Assembly: GCA_022497155.1 (NCBI GenBank)
Contig: MU385758.1
Span: forward strand, 310,001 to 374,000
Length of the DNA: 64,000 nt
Reading direction: 5' to 3'
Source: Whalleya microplaca
Lineage: Eukaryota > Ascomycota > Sordariomycetes > Xylariales > Xylariaceae
In this document: piece after piece, positions 15,101-25,684 of the stretch
How the letters are laid out: every line of letters starts with the position of its first letter
Numbering within the stretch: the first letter of the stretch is position 1
Position numbers and translations under genes: made by a program
The notes under the pieces: model-generated
Told to the model about the DNA's origin: nothing
Seen by the model: the letters and a program-made list of their open reading frames with translations, nothing else
Database searches by the model: none

Positions 15101-15600
15101 AAAAACGTATAAAATTAATTTTATATATCGCGATTATAATATATTTAAATATAACTTATATAATAGTATAACTCTTTTATTTCCTTACTAACCTAAGCTC
15201 GAAACATATAGCAGTAGTAAATTAAGTAATCTGCTATTTATATGTTACACGCTTTTTAGGTATTAAATATAGAGGTAAAAACTTTAGAAAGCAAGTTTTA
15301 ATTATTGCTGGCGATATTTTTTTCGTAAATAATACGGAATCTCGAAAATTTTCCTATAGGTATATTATATCCCTTTTCGGGGGTGTTATTATATAAAAGG
15401 CTATTAGGTAAAGTATTATATTTACTTCAATAATTAAAGCCGAAATTATAGCTTTTAAATATATAGTTAAAGAAAGTATAGCTTTAAAGCGGTTATTTTA
15501 AAATATTACCTTAAATTTTAAAAAGTTATAGAAAATTTTTTATAATAATTAATAAGCGATTAGGCTTATTATTAAAAAAAGATTTAAAATTAATATTAGG
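12200..15600 (+). pseudogene. Dead Ty1/Copia retrotransposon pol (integrase, RT, RNase H)
   Basis: Remnants appear in Copia order on the plus strand. Integrase: a DKYSG...PLRSK segment at about 12293-12346, then IYSDN (a catalytic Asp region) near 12419. Reverse transcriptase: YKARIIVRGNF at 14410-14442, then YNVKSAFLN near 14548-14574, preceded by an in-frame TAG where Gln (CAG) is normal, then the active-site YIDD at 14797-14808. RNase H: a degraded SSTEAE-type segment near 15424-15453. Integrase before reverse transcriptase is diagnostic of Copia rather than Gypsy. Many in-frame stops make it nonfunctional. A solo LTR at 13505-13759 interrupts it between integrase and RT. No clear gag is visible. 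Confidence 0.85.
13505..13759. mobile_element. Well-preserved solo LTR with 5-bp target duplication
   Basis: A 255-bp GC-richer segment that begins TGTCACGGC and ends GCCGTCACA, a terminal inverted repeat with one mismatch. It is flanked on both sides by CTCGA (13500-13504 and 13760-13764), a classic 5-bp target site duplication. No internal coding region is present, so it is a solo LTR left by LTR-LTR recombination. Unlike its surroundings it shows little or no RIP. It is unrelated in sequence to the 225-228 bp repeats of this island and splits the dead Copia pol. Confidence 0.85.
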
Positions 15601-16187
15601 CTTCGTTATATCGATATTTAAAATATATAATTTCGATAAAAGTATATTAAAAAAAGTTTCGAAATAATTTATTTAGTTATAGATTAAATATTAGTAAATA
15701 AATTTATTAAAAGGCTTTCCAAATAAGCATTCGAATATTTTAAAGCTTTATTAAACTTTTAAAATAATAAAGCTATAATTATAAATTATTAAGGAACAAA
15801 AGAAGCGTATTTAATTTAAGCTTATATATTTAATAATTTTATAAACTTTTATAAAAAGAATAAAGCAAAAAAAAACTACTTTAATAATAAGTAATAAGTT
15901 TATATTTTAATTTAAAACTAATAAAATACCGAACGTAAACTTACTTCCTAATAATTAAGCTTATAAGCCTTACCGATAAAAAATATAAAAGTAAAGAATC
16001 CTTACTAATTAGGCAGAGCTTAATATATAATAAAACCTAAAAAAATAACTTAATTTAAGTTTAAAAAATTTACGAGCTTTTTTAAAAACTCTATAACGCG
16101 AACTAAATAATCTCTTTTTAATTAAGGAGCCGAGAAAGTAAAACCGGATAAGCTGGCAGTAGTTAAAGTAGAAATTACGCTTATAAG

Positions 16188-16290
16188 GCGAACTTGCGAA
16201 AAAACCGATAAGTTAGAAACTATAAAAGCGATAAAAAAGCGAGCTACCGAAAAAACCGATAAATTAGGAACTATAAAAGCGTAAGGGCTT
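16188..16290. repeat. 51-bp tandem repeat in decayed element
   Basis: Two adjacent units with a 51-bp period (16188-16238 and 16239-16289), sharing the core CGAAAAAACCGATAA and an ACTATAAAAGCG tail. A more diverged third unit may precede them from about 16127. A period of 51 bp equals 17 codons, so this may be a remnant of a protein with short repeats, possibly a gag-like reading frame, now dead. Confidence 0.6.
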
Positions 16291-18108
16291 ATAATAAGCT
16301 AAAAAATAAAGATTAAGAAAGTTTTCGGGCTAATAGCGAGAAGCTTTTTATTAACGCTAATAAAAATAAAACTATTATTATAAACGTATATAATAAGCTC
16401 GCTAAAATTTTTATTAAAAGCCCGGTAGCGTTATAAAAATTAGTATATTATTAGTTTTAAAATTACTAAAAAAACTTACGGTAGAATTAATAATATTATA
16501 TAAATAAATATAGCGGCGAGCGGTATAAAAAAGTTAGAAAAAGTTATAAAAATCTATATTAGTTTATTAAGCTTTTTAAAAAAGATTTAAAAGATTTTAT
16601 TTTAGGCGGCAAAAATAACCCGAGCTATATTTATAGTAACGGGAGCCCCGAAATGCTTTTAGGCATTTATAAAACGCGACTTTATTAAACTTTAAAATAC
16701 GAATATAATAAATATAAAAATTAGCGCGAAAAATAGAAATAGCGTTAAAGCGCGGGATGCTTTTTTTTTTACGGGTAAAAGTATCGGTAAAGCTCGGAAT
16801 CGTAACGCTATAAATACCGGAAAAGATTATCGGAAGCGGTATAGAGGTTATTATAAAATTATTAATACCGGAACTTTTTTTAAAAATGGTCGGAGCCTGG
16901 GAAAAAGTAACGCTTTTATTACTTAATAAATTTGGAGGCTTAATAAAGCCGGGTTTTTAGCGGATAAAAAAAGGAAATAAAAAAATACTAAAATCGCTTT
17001 TACTAAAATCGAGCTTTAAAAACTCGATAATTTATTCTAGCTTTTATTTACTACCGGAATTGGGATTAAAAATCTCGAAAAGCGGAACCTATTTTTTTAC
17101 TTTATTATCCGGAAGCTCCTCTTTATTTTTGTTACTAAAAAAAGCACCGCTTTTTCGTCCCTTTTTTTTTATAATACAAATTTCGGGCTCGTTTTTAGGC
17201 TGCTCGAATATAATAATATTGTTAGGCTTTTCGGGGGAATCTTTACTATTATTAGGTTTTTTAAAAAAGCTTTTACTACCGGAAATTTTACCGCTAAAAC
17301 GCGAAGAATTGTCCCCTAAAAAGCCTTAAAGGTTTTAAATAATAAGCTTAAAAGCTTTATTACTAAAGGCGGAAACGGGAAGCGAATCCGGCGGAAAGCT
17401 CGGCAATAAGGGCTAACTATTTTTAAAGGAAATATAGTAATATTTAAGGTTTATAATATAATAACGCTTACGTAAGCGAGCAAAAAAGCGTTTCGTTTCT
17501 TTTTTACAAATATAACGCTTTTTTTTAAATTTAGCGATTTTTTAGCGAGCGCAATAGATACGCTTACGGTTATAAATTAAAAAATTATATTTTAAAACTA
17601 TAATTTTAAGTAATAGTTGTAAAAATTTACGTATTTATTAATTAAGCGTAACTTTAAATATATATAATTACATAATTATTTATTATAAAAAAGTTTGGAA
17701 TAATAATAAAAAATCTAAAAACGCGAATATAATATTTAATAATCGCTATAATAAAATTAAAGATTTAGGTAAAAAAAACGCGGTAATCGCGAAAGCATTT
17801 TAAGAATTTATAAAATTGTTATTGCGATATTTAAAAAGTCTAAAAAATCTTAAGCACTAAAAAAAAATCTTATAATATTATTAAAAATAAGATTTTATAG
17901 TAATTAACGGAATCGTTATTAGGAAAGCTATTTCTAATTATATTGGCCAAAATTTTAATAAGTTATTAAATAACAGATTATAAATATAACTATATATTTA
18001 TTAAGCAAGCTTAAAGCAGCTATTTTTATTTATATTTATATAATCGTAAACATTTCTTTAGGATCTCCTATTAAAATAGGGGGTATATTATAATAATATA
18101 GATATTAA

Positions 18109-18176
18109 AAATCTCTTTTAAGCCTATAGATCTCGGAATAATATTACTCCGAAATCTATAGGCTTAAAAGAGATCT
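18109..18176. repeat. Near-perfect inverted repeat at the island edge
   Basis: Left arm about 18110-18137 and right arm 18148-18175 pair over about 28 bp with one or two mismatches, around a 10-nt AT spacer. A smaller hairpin (ATCTTCT...AGAAGAT) follows directly. Just upstream, near 18076-18083, lies a purine run ending GGGGG, which resembles a polypurine tract next to a 3' LTR, so the inverted repeat may belong to the decayed end of a retrotransposon. Confidence 0.55.
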
Positions 18177-18443
18177 TCTATAACTAGAAGATTTTTCGGA
18201 TCTTAGATCTTTATACAATTTTACTAGAGTGATTACGGCAGCACCTAAATGATCTTTGTATATACTGTAACTGTGATATGTTCATTTTCCTAGATACCAG
18301 GTACTGCCTTGAGTGATATACCCTATGATAATATACAACGCTGTCTATATCCATTTACATATGTGTTCCCACCTTCAGACTCTCGGATAAGTACCGTCGA
18401 TTTCTCTTTACCACGTCACTTCATTGCGCTTGTTCATTCAAAG

Positions 18444-19832
18444 ATGGCAACCGCAGACCAACTTCTAGCAAGCCTCGATGGTGTTTCATCCAGCTCCTTT
18501 GTGAACGAAACTGAGCGCACTCGCGCCCGAGATGCGCTTTTCGAGGCCTTAAGAAGAGTTCACCGTGGGGTATGTATATTTAAGAGCTATTTAATCCTTG
18601 ATAACACCACCTTACTGATCCCAGTCTACTCGGAAGTCTGTACCTCATGCGTATGATGTCTCCCTCAAATTCACCCCCTTGAAATTCCCTTCATAGCAGT
18701 TGTTGACCATAGTGCTTTAGATATTACATGGGATCAAAATTGGGTCAACCTGGCTACAAGTGCCGTGATCAGAACACTTATCGATGCCGGAGTGTTTGGA
18801 AAATGGGCGGAGAACGGAGGCGGACCAATGACATCCCCTCAGCTGGCTGAGCTCACAGGAGTAGATACGTTGCTCCTTCGTATGTTGCCCGATTTTCCTT
18901 CAAATTGTTTGGACATCCAGTAATAGTTGATTGGCAGGGCGTTTACTACGACATGTTGCGGGCCAGAATCTGATCACTGAGATGGCCGAAGATACATATG
19001 CACCTACGCCTTGGGCCAAGGCCATTGCATCTGATCCTGCCCTCGCTTCAGTATATCAAGGCTTTTATCACAAGATGAACACCCCTCTGTTTCGAACGTT
19101 GCCGTATTTCCTGAAGGAAACTGGGTATAAGAACCCAAGCGACGTGAACAAAAGCAACTTCCAGTTTTGCCATGGGCCCGACTCGAGTTTTTTCCAATTC
19201 GCTGCCTCCGACCCGGAAGTCACCGTCTCCTTCAATAATGCAATGGAGTGTCACTCAAGATACAATCTCAGTCCGTGGCCTGATGTCTATCCCACAGATA
19301 GCATCATTGATGCCTCTAAGAGTAAGCCAGATCGTCCTCTCGTAGTCGATATCGGAGGCGGTAAGGCCACGATCTCGAAAAGTTTCGACAAAGACATCCG
19401 GATATCCTACCTGGTAGTCTTATTCTTCAGGACTTGGCAGATATTCTAAAAGGTGTTGAGATCGGCAAAGGGATCATAGTACAGCCACATGATTTCTTTA
19501 CCCCGCAGCCTGTACAAGGGGCGCGTGCGTACTTTCTGCATAACGTGCTGCATGACTGGCCCGATGATGTGGTCAAGAATATTCTGACTAATATCACATG
19601 CTCAATGGAAAAGGGATACTCTAGGCTGTTGGTTCATGAGAGCCTTGTCAGCAGTCTGAAGCCATCTCCACGCGTCACGACATCCGATATTACTATAATG
19701 ACGAAGTTGGCCGCTAAAGAGAGAAGCGAGAGCGAATGGAAAGAATTGCTCACTGGTGCTTGTCTCAGAATTATCAATATTTGGAGGCCGCCACAGTCTG
19801 TAGAAAGTGTTATAGAAACGGAGCTGGCTTGA
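18444..19832 (+). pseudogene. O-methyltransferase (SAM-dependent), frameshifted
   Basis: Resembles fungal secondary-metabolism O-methyltransferases of the plant COMT-like family: an N-terminal dimerisation/winged-helix part (LLLRRLLRHVA, EDTYAPTPWAKAIA), the SAM-binding motif VDIGGGK, and a C-terminal catalytic part (HNVLHDWPDD, with the expected His). I start at the ATG of MATADQLL. Introns are likely at about 18570-18627 and 18648-18697 and clearly at 18880-18937, where phase and consensus agree. At about 19363-19368, in the SAM motif, one base is missing: the frame breaks after GGGK and resumes in the next frame with GHDLEKFRQRHPD. As read, the protein ends at 19449 with an unrelated tail. 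It is either a real one-base deletion or a sequence error. It lies only 240 bp from the RIP island and is convergent with the esterase. Confidence 0.75.
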
Positions 19833-19859
19833 CAGGGAACCCAGTTTAGAGCCGTTCTT

Positions 19860-21542
19860 TCATTGTCTTATATTCACACCGATACTTGCAAAATATTGAC
19901 AACGATGTCTTGTATCGTTATCTACAGCCTCCATGCTCGTCTTCCCACCCGTTTCAAACAGCAGCCTGTTTTGCGTCCAGCCATTGAACTTTCCCCAGAT
20001 GGCTGACCCTGGGTAACGATACTTATTCGGGTCAAATGAGCGAATAAAGCTTGTCCAATACGCCTGGATAACAGGAACAACCGCAGCGTTAGTTCCATTC
20101 GGATAATAACTCATCGGCGCATCCCCACCTGTATTCTCAGGTCCAAATATGGCGTGAAGCTCTGCGGTATGTGGCACGCCATATCCATCTGCCACTTGCG
20201 TTGGATCTTCAACGTTCCACCGGTAGTTAAAGGAACTTCCTACGCCGTACTGTGACATAGCCGATGAGATATACAAGCCCGGACACATATATCTTAGGTC
20301 ACCATAGACGTTACTAACTTGACGCCAATAGCATCCAACGTTTGGACAGGTATTGTTCGGGTTCGGGTACATAGATTCGATTTGGGACAGCTGCAGGGAT
20401 TTCAGGTATGGGAATTGTGCTTGCAGAAAATTCTCGCCCTCCTCAATCGTGGATGTATTCTGCGGCGCAAAGACCGTGCCACCATTGGTGTCATCGCCGT
20501 AAATTACAGGAATCTTAACGAATTTGCCGTAGGTAAAAGAATTGTACGTATAGTCATCAATCAAATCGTTATCAATTACCGGATTCCACGTGTATAGCGG
20601 AGCTTGAGTTAACCCCGGATAAGGCATGTTGATATTTTGTTCCTGCAGCTCCTCTGCAGTCTTCGAGCGTAGACATGCTAACGAATCGTCGCCTGTGCAT
20701 CCAAGGCGGGCTGTAAAGTTGTCGTACTGATACTGAGATTCCTCAACAGTAAGAACAGTAGCAAACGACACAGATTCAGCCGCAGCTGCGTGGAAAAGGT
20801 CGGTGTTTTTACCACTGTATGCCGTCATCTGAAGGCTAATACTTGCCGCGCCGGCCGAGTCACCGCCCAATACTACATGACCTGAATCACCTCCGAACTG
20901 GGAGATGTATTTCTTTACCCACTGGAGGGCTTTTCGCTGATCACGCAACCCATTGTTTGCCGTGACGAGGTCACCATTCGTGATAAAACCATATGGCCCA
21001 ACTCGATAATTAAAGGTGATCACAATGATCGAGTACCCACTGGCTTGGATGAGGCTAGATCCATTAAAGTTCGGATTGCTATTCTCATTGAAGCCTCCGC
21101 CTTGGATAAAGAAAAAGACTGGCAGTTTCGAGTAAGTCGTTGCATTGCTAGGCGCATACACATCTAGGAACAAACAATCCTCTGAAGTGGCGTTGTTTGT
21201 TGGAGAATCATCAGTTGCTAGACATATTTTGCCATGCTAGGGTGAAGGACATCATCGTTAGTTCACTCTATGTTGTCTAAATCTGGCACAGCGGCCTCGA
21301 GATGGAGAACCTACCTGATCGGCCACTTGAATCGTACTGTTGCAAGGCGGGTCCTCCGGAGGCATGAATCTGAGGTCACCGGTAGGCGGCGCTGCATACC
21401 GAATACCTAGCCATTGAGTAATCCCGTTGAGAGTAGATATTCCAGTGTATTTGTGGCAGGTTAAATCGACAGTTGTATTTATAGCTACTGCAAAGTAAAA
21501 CAGTTGGCATAGTACCACAAAGGCAGACTTCGCCGTGGTCAT
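19860..21542 (-). CDS. Secreted type-B carboxylesterase/lipase
   Basis: Two exons, 21315-21542 and 19860-21236, with a 78-nt intron (donor GTAGGT, acceptor CTAG), give 534 residues, the usual size for the family. Residues 1-20 look like a signal peptide ending AVA, and several N-glycosylation sequons follow, so the enzyme is probably secreted. Alpha/beta-hydrolase features are the oxyanion loop GGGF (about residue 122), the nucleophile elbow GGDSAGA with Ser about 203, and the His motif PHTAEL. The segment GDDTNGGTVFA carries Gly where many relatives have Glu as catalytic acid. The family hydrolyses carboxylic esters; the substrate cannot be told. Its stop lies 27 bp from the stop of the broken methyltransferase. 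Confidence 0.9.
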
Positions 21543-23134
21543 TGCCGTACCAGAACCCTCGGGTTCCTCCGGTTCCAGCGAGGAATTACTTGATTGGGAT
21601 ATACACGCAGAGCGCCATGGTTGTAGGCGGCGTCGCTATTCATATATTCGGTGCAAAGCTTAACGCGATTAACGGCTCGCGAAAGTATCATCCGATGAGC
21701 CCCCTCCAAAGCTGACGTGTGACAATGCAAGCTAATCTAACGGCCCTTCTAGATGGACAACATCGCCGGCATACGAACCAGGTTCGTATAAGGGCACATC
21801 TGACCACCGGATCTTCCCTGTGCGTGATGCAGGTCTGCAAGGACTCAGCCCAACCTGTGGGGTTACATCTCACTTGATTTGAAGAGTGGTGTGGGGAAAG
21901 TTGATGAGTGAGATCTCGCCGTGAACCGATTGGTGCCCATTTACAAGGATAAACGATATCAGGAATATTATACATGAACAGAGATTATCACCAATCTCAG
22001 TCTTGATCCACCTAGCTGGGGAAAAGGGGCTGAAAACAAATCACGATGCTACTCAGAAGTGTGACACCAAATGAAATAAATCAACGACTATTGACCAAGA
22101 CCTTGTGAGTTTGCATGTGAGGGAAGTCTTATTATAATGAGAGTTTGTTCGCAAAGCATAGCGTACCTGTCACATCTAACTTCAATTTACACTCTCAACT
22201 AACAACACTCGTTGGCATCTGCAAGGGACATATTTCGGGCCGCTAGCGGTCAATAGAGTTGAACAGAACTAATTACCCCTTGCCGAGGACCCAAGACCGG
22301 CATCTAAGAGGTGTACAGGTGAGGTAAAGTTCTTAATACGGACTTCCATTGCATTGCTCGAAACTGACCACGATGCATGATGAGCCCTGAAGAAATATAA
22401 TTTTCATTGAGAATAAATTGGACGCTTTTTCTTTCGTGCGCCTATCTTAGCCTAATAGAGCTACTTAGACATGTGCGCAGCAATTAGCCTAAGGCTTGTC
22501 GCTCGTTGGATGCTACAAGCTGCAAACCCCCAGAAAGCTTATACAGTAAAGAAAGACCTATTATTAGATATAAGAACTGACAAGGAACAGCCGCGGCTAG
22601 ACCGTCTAGTACGAATTGAGAGCAGGATGTGACGAGTCCGGGCCGCAGTATGAACTGCTATGCAAGCATCGGCTAAACGAATCGAGTTCCATGTTGCGAG
22701 AGGATGGTAGACCAATTCACATTCGATACTGGCAAGATATATATTTAAGTACGAGTGCGTTTTGTGCTTCTGATTACATAACCTGTTTAGCGCAAATCCT
22801 AGGGACATGTCATTCCTAAATAAAATGTACGATTCCGACGTAGTCGAAGCTGTCCAGTCGACATTGCCGAAAGAACTTCGAATGAACTTTACTTAGAGAT
22901 GTCCGACTTTCATCACTGATAAAAAAATTATATTGGCAGCAGCAATGAGCGGGTATCAAACGAGCTTATTTTGTAATGAAAGCGAGCTTGTACTAATAAG
23001 TTGTAAAGAAAGACTGGCGATGAATCAAGATATTTATCTATACCCCTCGTCTCCGTTCATATATGACCCATAAACGGCCTCCCCTTGAACTAATTGATGA
23101 TTTTTCGGTTCCGTCTGGGTCATCCTGGCTAGCT
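21543..23134. other. Intergenic region upstream of the esterase
   Basis: I see no gene here. Only short, unsupported frames occur on either strand. The 300-400 bp next to 21542 must contain the esterase promoter, but I recognise no distinct TATA box or site. Base composition is ordinary, unlike the RIP island. Confidence 0.6.
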
Positions 23135-23559
23135 TCATGGCCAAGGCTTGAGAAGGTCAAGTCCAACACACGCCACTGCCAGGGCCGGGTTGACATTGCG
23201 TGCGTCCTCCGTTACAAATCCAACATCCATAGTTCCATTGACATTAGCACTTTCCCGGGTCACAATCATCGTGGGGTGTGAGAGATCAGGAATATCGCCC
23301 CCTAATTCCAAGAGTTCGGGAACGGACTTTCCTTATCCTTACCAGTTTGCAATACGATGGTACCGAGCATGCTTCTTGAGGGCCAGAAAATATAACTAAT
23401 TAGGATAGAGGGGTTTCTTACCGCCTGTTCAGTGTCAGAAATAGTATCGTTTACATCGGGGAAAGTGGTGAGTCTAGCCCTTGGATCGGCCTCTGCTGGA
23501 AGAGCTGAGATGCGAGAAGTAGAAACGGTGAGAAGAGTGATGAGTTGAAGGAGGGTCAT
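23135..23559 (-). CDS. Possible small secreted protein (spliced, about 109 residues)
   Basis: Exon 1 (23422-23559) encodes 46 residues and starts MTLLQLITLLTVSTSRISA, a plausible signal peptide. It ends at a good donor, GTAAGA. Exon 2, in frame from 23326 to the stop at 23135, encodes a coherent 63-residue segment containing GDIPDLSHPTMIVTRES and ending VACVGLDLLKPWP. The intron (23327-23421, 95 nt) has a CTAAT candidate branch site, but the acceptor AAAG is weak, and a two-intron model is possible. I recognise no family. It could be a small secreted effector-like protein, in keeping with its place near the repeat island, but that is inference. Confidence 0.4.
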
Positions 23560-25684
23560 TATTGCGTTGAATCAAACCTAAGTTTACTGATGAAACGAAT
23601 AATATCCAAGATAAAGACCTCGTTCTTAGATGTTCGTAGCTGTTAGTAGAACACAAAATTTGGTGAGAATAAGGTCTAATATACTTGATTTCTTTAATCC
23701 GAAGAATAGTCTATCGTTCCCTTACCAATTTCTATGTCTAATGCAAATCAAGTACAGCATATTCCACTTTGAAAGTAATCAATGAAAATGACGGGCCATC
23801 ACTGACTGGCTATTTGGATTTTTCAGGACCAGTACATTTGACCAGTCTCACACATGAGTGCCGCGTATTTGATCAGATCTAAGCCTCTTTAGTAGCACGA
23901 AATATGAGTTGTTATAAGTGAAAATACATCATTAGGAGCGTCCCAACCTCCCTTTACCAGCCAAAGGGGGCTAGTTCATGTTTTTACTTGTGTCTTTCCA
24001 TATAATAATGGTTATACTAGATTAATGTTCTCGTCATGCATAATAGTGTGTGACAAGTATAATCACAGCTATGGCCTGAAGCTACTACAAGTATAAGATA
24101 TGTAATCCTTAGGAGGTAGAGGCTTATGTCGAATTCAAATAATACAGAGTCACGGATCATGATGAACATAGATAGAGGTCAAGGCATTATATTGATCATA
24201 GAGTGGTTCTAGAACTGCAGTAAGAATAGTTTACCCTCTATTATAACGGGGACTATTGAATGGGCTTCACACTATGGTGTAGGTATTGCGCGAACGATTG
24301 GGTTGCAACTAATCTATATTGATATATGTCTTCTTAATGAACGAAAGTAAGTAAGGGAATTCCTCGTGCGGAGAAGATATGAAAATCTCTTCGCGCTAGG
24401 GTAGCTTACTCAGCTACCCCTGATCGTACGGCTGAACTAAGCGTTATTCCAACAGGGACGTTATAACTCCACAAATATCAGAACAGAATGTAATATTAAC
24501 GGCAGGCGTATAAAGAGTAAGCCTACAATTGCGAATATGCGATACCGAGAACAATGCAGTGTAGCCTACGCAGTAGTCTCCTCACTGTCTGCTCCGGTAT
24601 ATGCCGAATGTGACAATCTCCCCACACGACGTGTCCTGTGAGAGGACTGCAAATTCCACATTGGTGTTTACCGGTACAGCTTCATCCAAGACACTGACTC
24701 GACCAGAAAATGACGAAGAAGGTTACATTCCAGTGCATTTTCTACGTCAGAATGTCTCAGTGGGGCCAATTGTTACACCACGAACTTTGTGCGTGTTCAA
24801 GTGTCACATCGATGTAGTGATCCTCCCCATCCATGGTCACCGGCCACCTGTTGAAAGACATCAATGAAGCCATACTTTGACAGGTATATGAGTATTTAGT
24901 TTCATAAGCGATATGTGACTAGCTAGTGTCTTACCTACTCGGTGCAATTCATGTCACAACAGAATATAGGGGCTAAGACTACAGAAACCGCGGGTAATGG
25001 ACGTCGTAGCTTTTAGATGGATGAGCATTGCATAAACTTGAATTATCGAACAATACGGATCTATCATATTATCTCAACAACACTTGTTGCTTGGAACCCT
25101 CACAATCAGCCTCTCTGATGAGGATAACATTATCTTAAAACGGAAAAGCCTGGTATGCAACACCGCAATAACAGATAGTGTTAGTTTACCGGCAAAATAG
25201 GTCATGGTCAGCAGGCACATATATCTTGGATTTGATCATTTAGGAAATAAATTTGTATAAGGTCACGTTTGGCCTCAAATAGTTGACGCAACCTATAGTT
25301 TGAGTAAGCTTCCAGAGAAAAATGTGAAAACCCTCAATATTATGCATCAATAACATTTACTACGAATGTACAAATCACCTCACCAGGCATGCTTCTATGC
25401 ACTTAGGCGAACAAGCAATCTATCATCTACGTATCTAGGCAACTGCATAAGAGATATCGGTGTTAAGTGTATGCGGTATCCGATTCGTTAGCTATTGCAG
25501 CAGGCTGGCATACACTGCCCCTCTTCTGTGGCAATCGGGTAACATCCTCGCATCTTTCTCTCCATGGAGAATTTTCTCTTCCAAATTCATCTATTCTGCG
25601 GAATGAAGACATAGATGAGCTTCTGAGATATCAGCGATAGGAAGAGTACAGAGGGTGCTTGTGATATCTATCAGAAAGGACACG
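23560..25684. other. Intergenic region with a double hairpin
   Basis: About 2.1 kb without a supported gene. Two adjacent short inverted repeats stand out at 24368-24419: an imperfect GCGGAGAAGAT/ATCTCTTCGC stem, then a perfect 8-bp GGGTAGCT/AGCTACCC stem with a 5-nt loop. An 88-codon frame at 24601-24867 resembles nothing I know and lacks context. Confidence 0.5.

Larger units (their letters stand above)
1..18200. repeat. AT-rich, RIP-mutated repeat island
   Basis: This stretch is extremely AT-rich and full of TpA, with almost no open reading frame, and changes sharply to ordinary base composition near 18200-18240. Copies of the same repeat inside it differ mainly by C-to-T and G-to-A changes, and a dead Copia pol has CAG codons turned to TAG. 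This is the mark of repeat-induced point mutation known from Pezizomycotina. No functional gene is visible. Named parts are listed separately; the remainder (about 0.25-3.6, 3.9-11.5 and 15.9-18.1 kb) is too decayed for me to assign an element family. Confidence 0.93.

Noticed and set aside
17060..17329. 89-codon open frame inside the AT-rich island, starting on an alternative codon
   Set aside because: Composition-driven low-complexity translation in RIP-mutated DNA; no recognisable motif and no gene signals around it.
1..18200. CRISPR-like array or telomere
   Set aside because: Repeats are few, long and RIP-mutated with kilobase spacing; no TTAGGG-type telomere repeats at the window end.
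24601..24867. 88-codon plus-strand frame
   Set aside because: Unrecognised, isolated and without promoter or splice context; kept only as a note.
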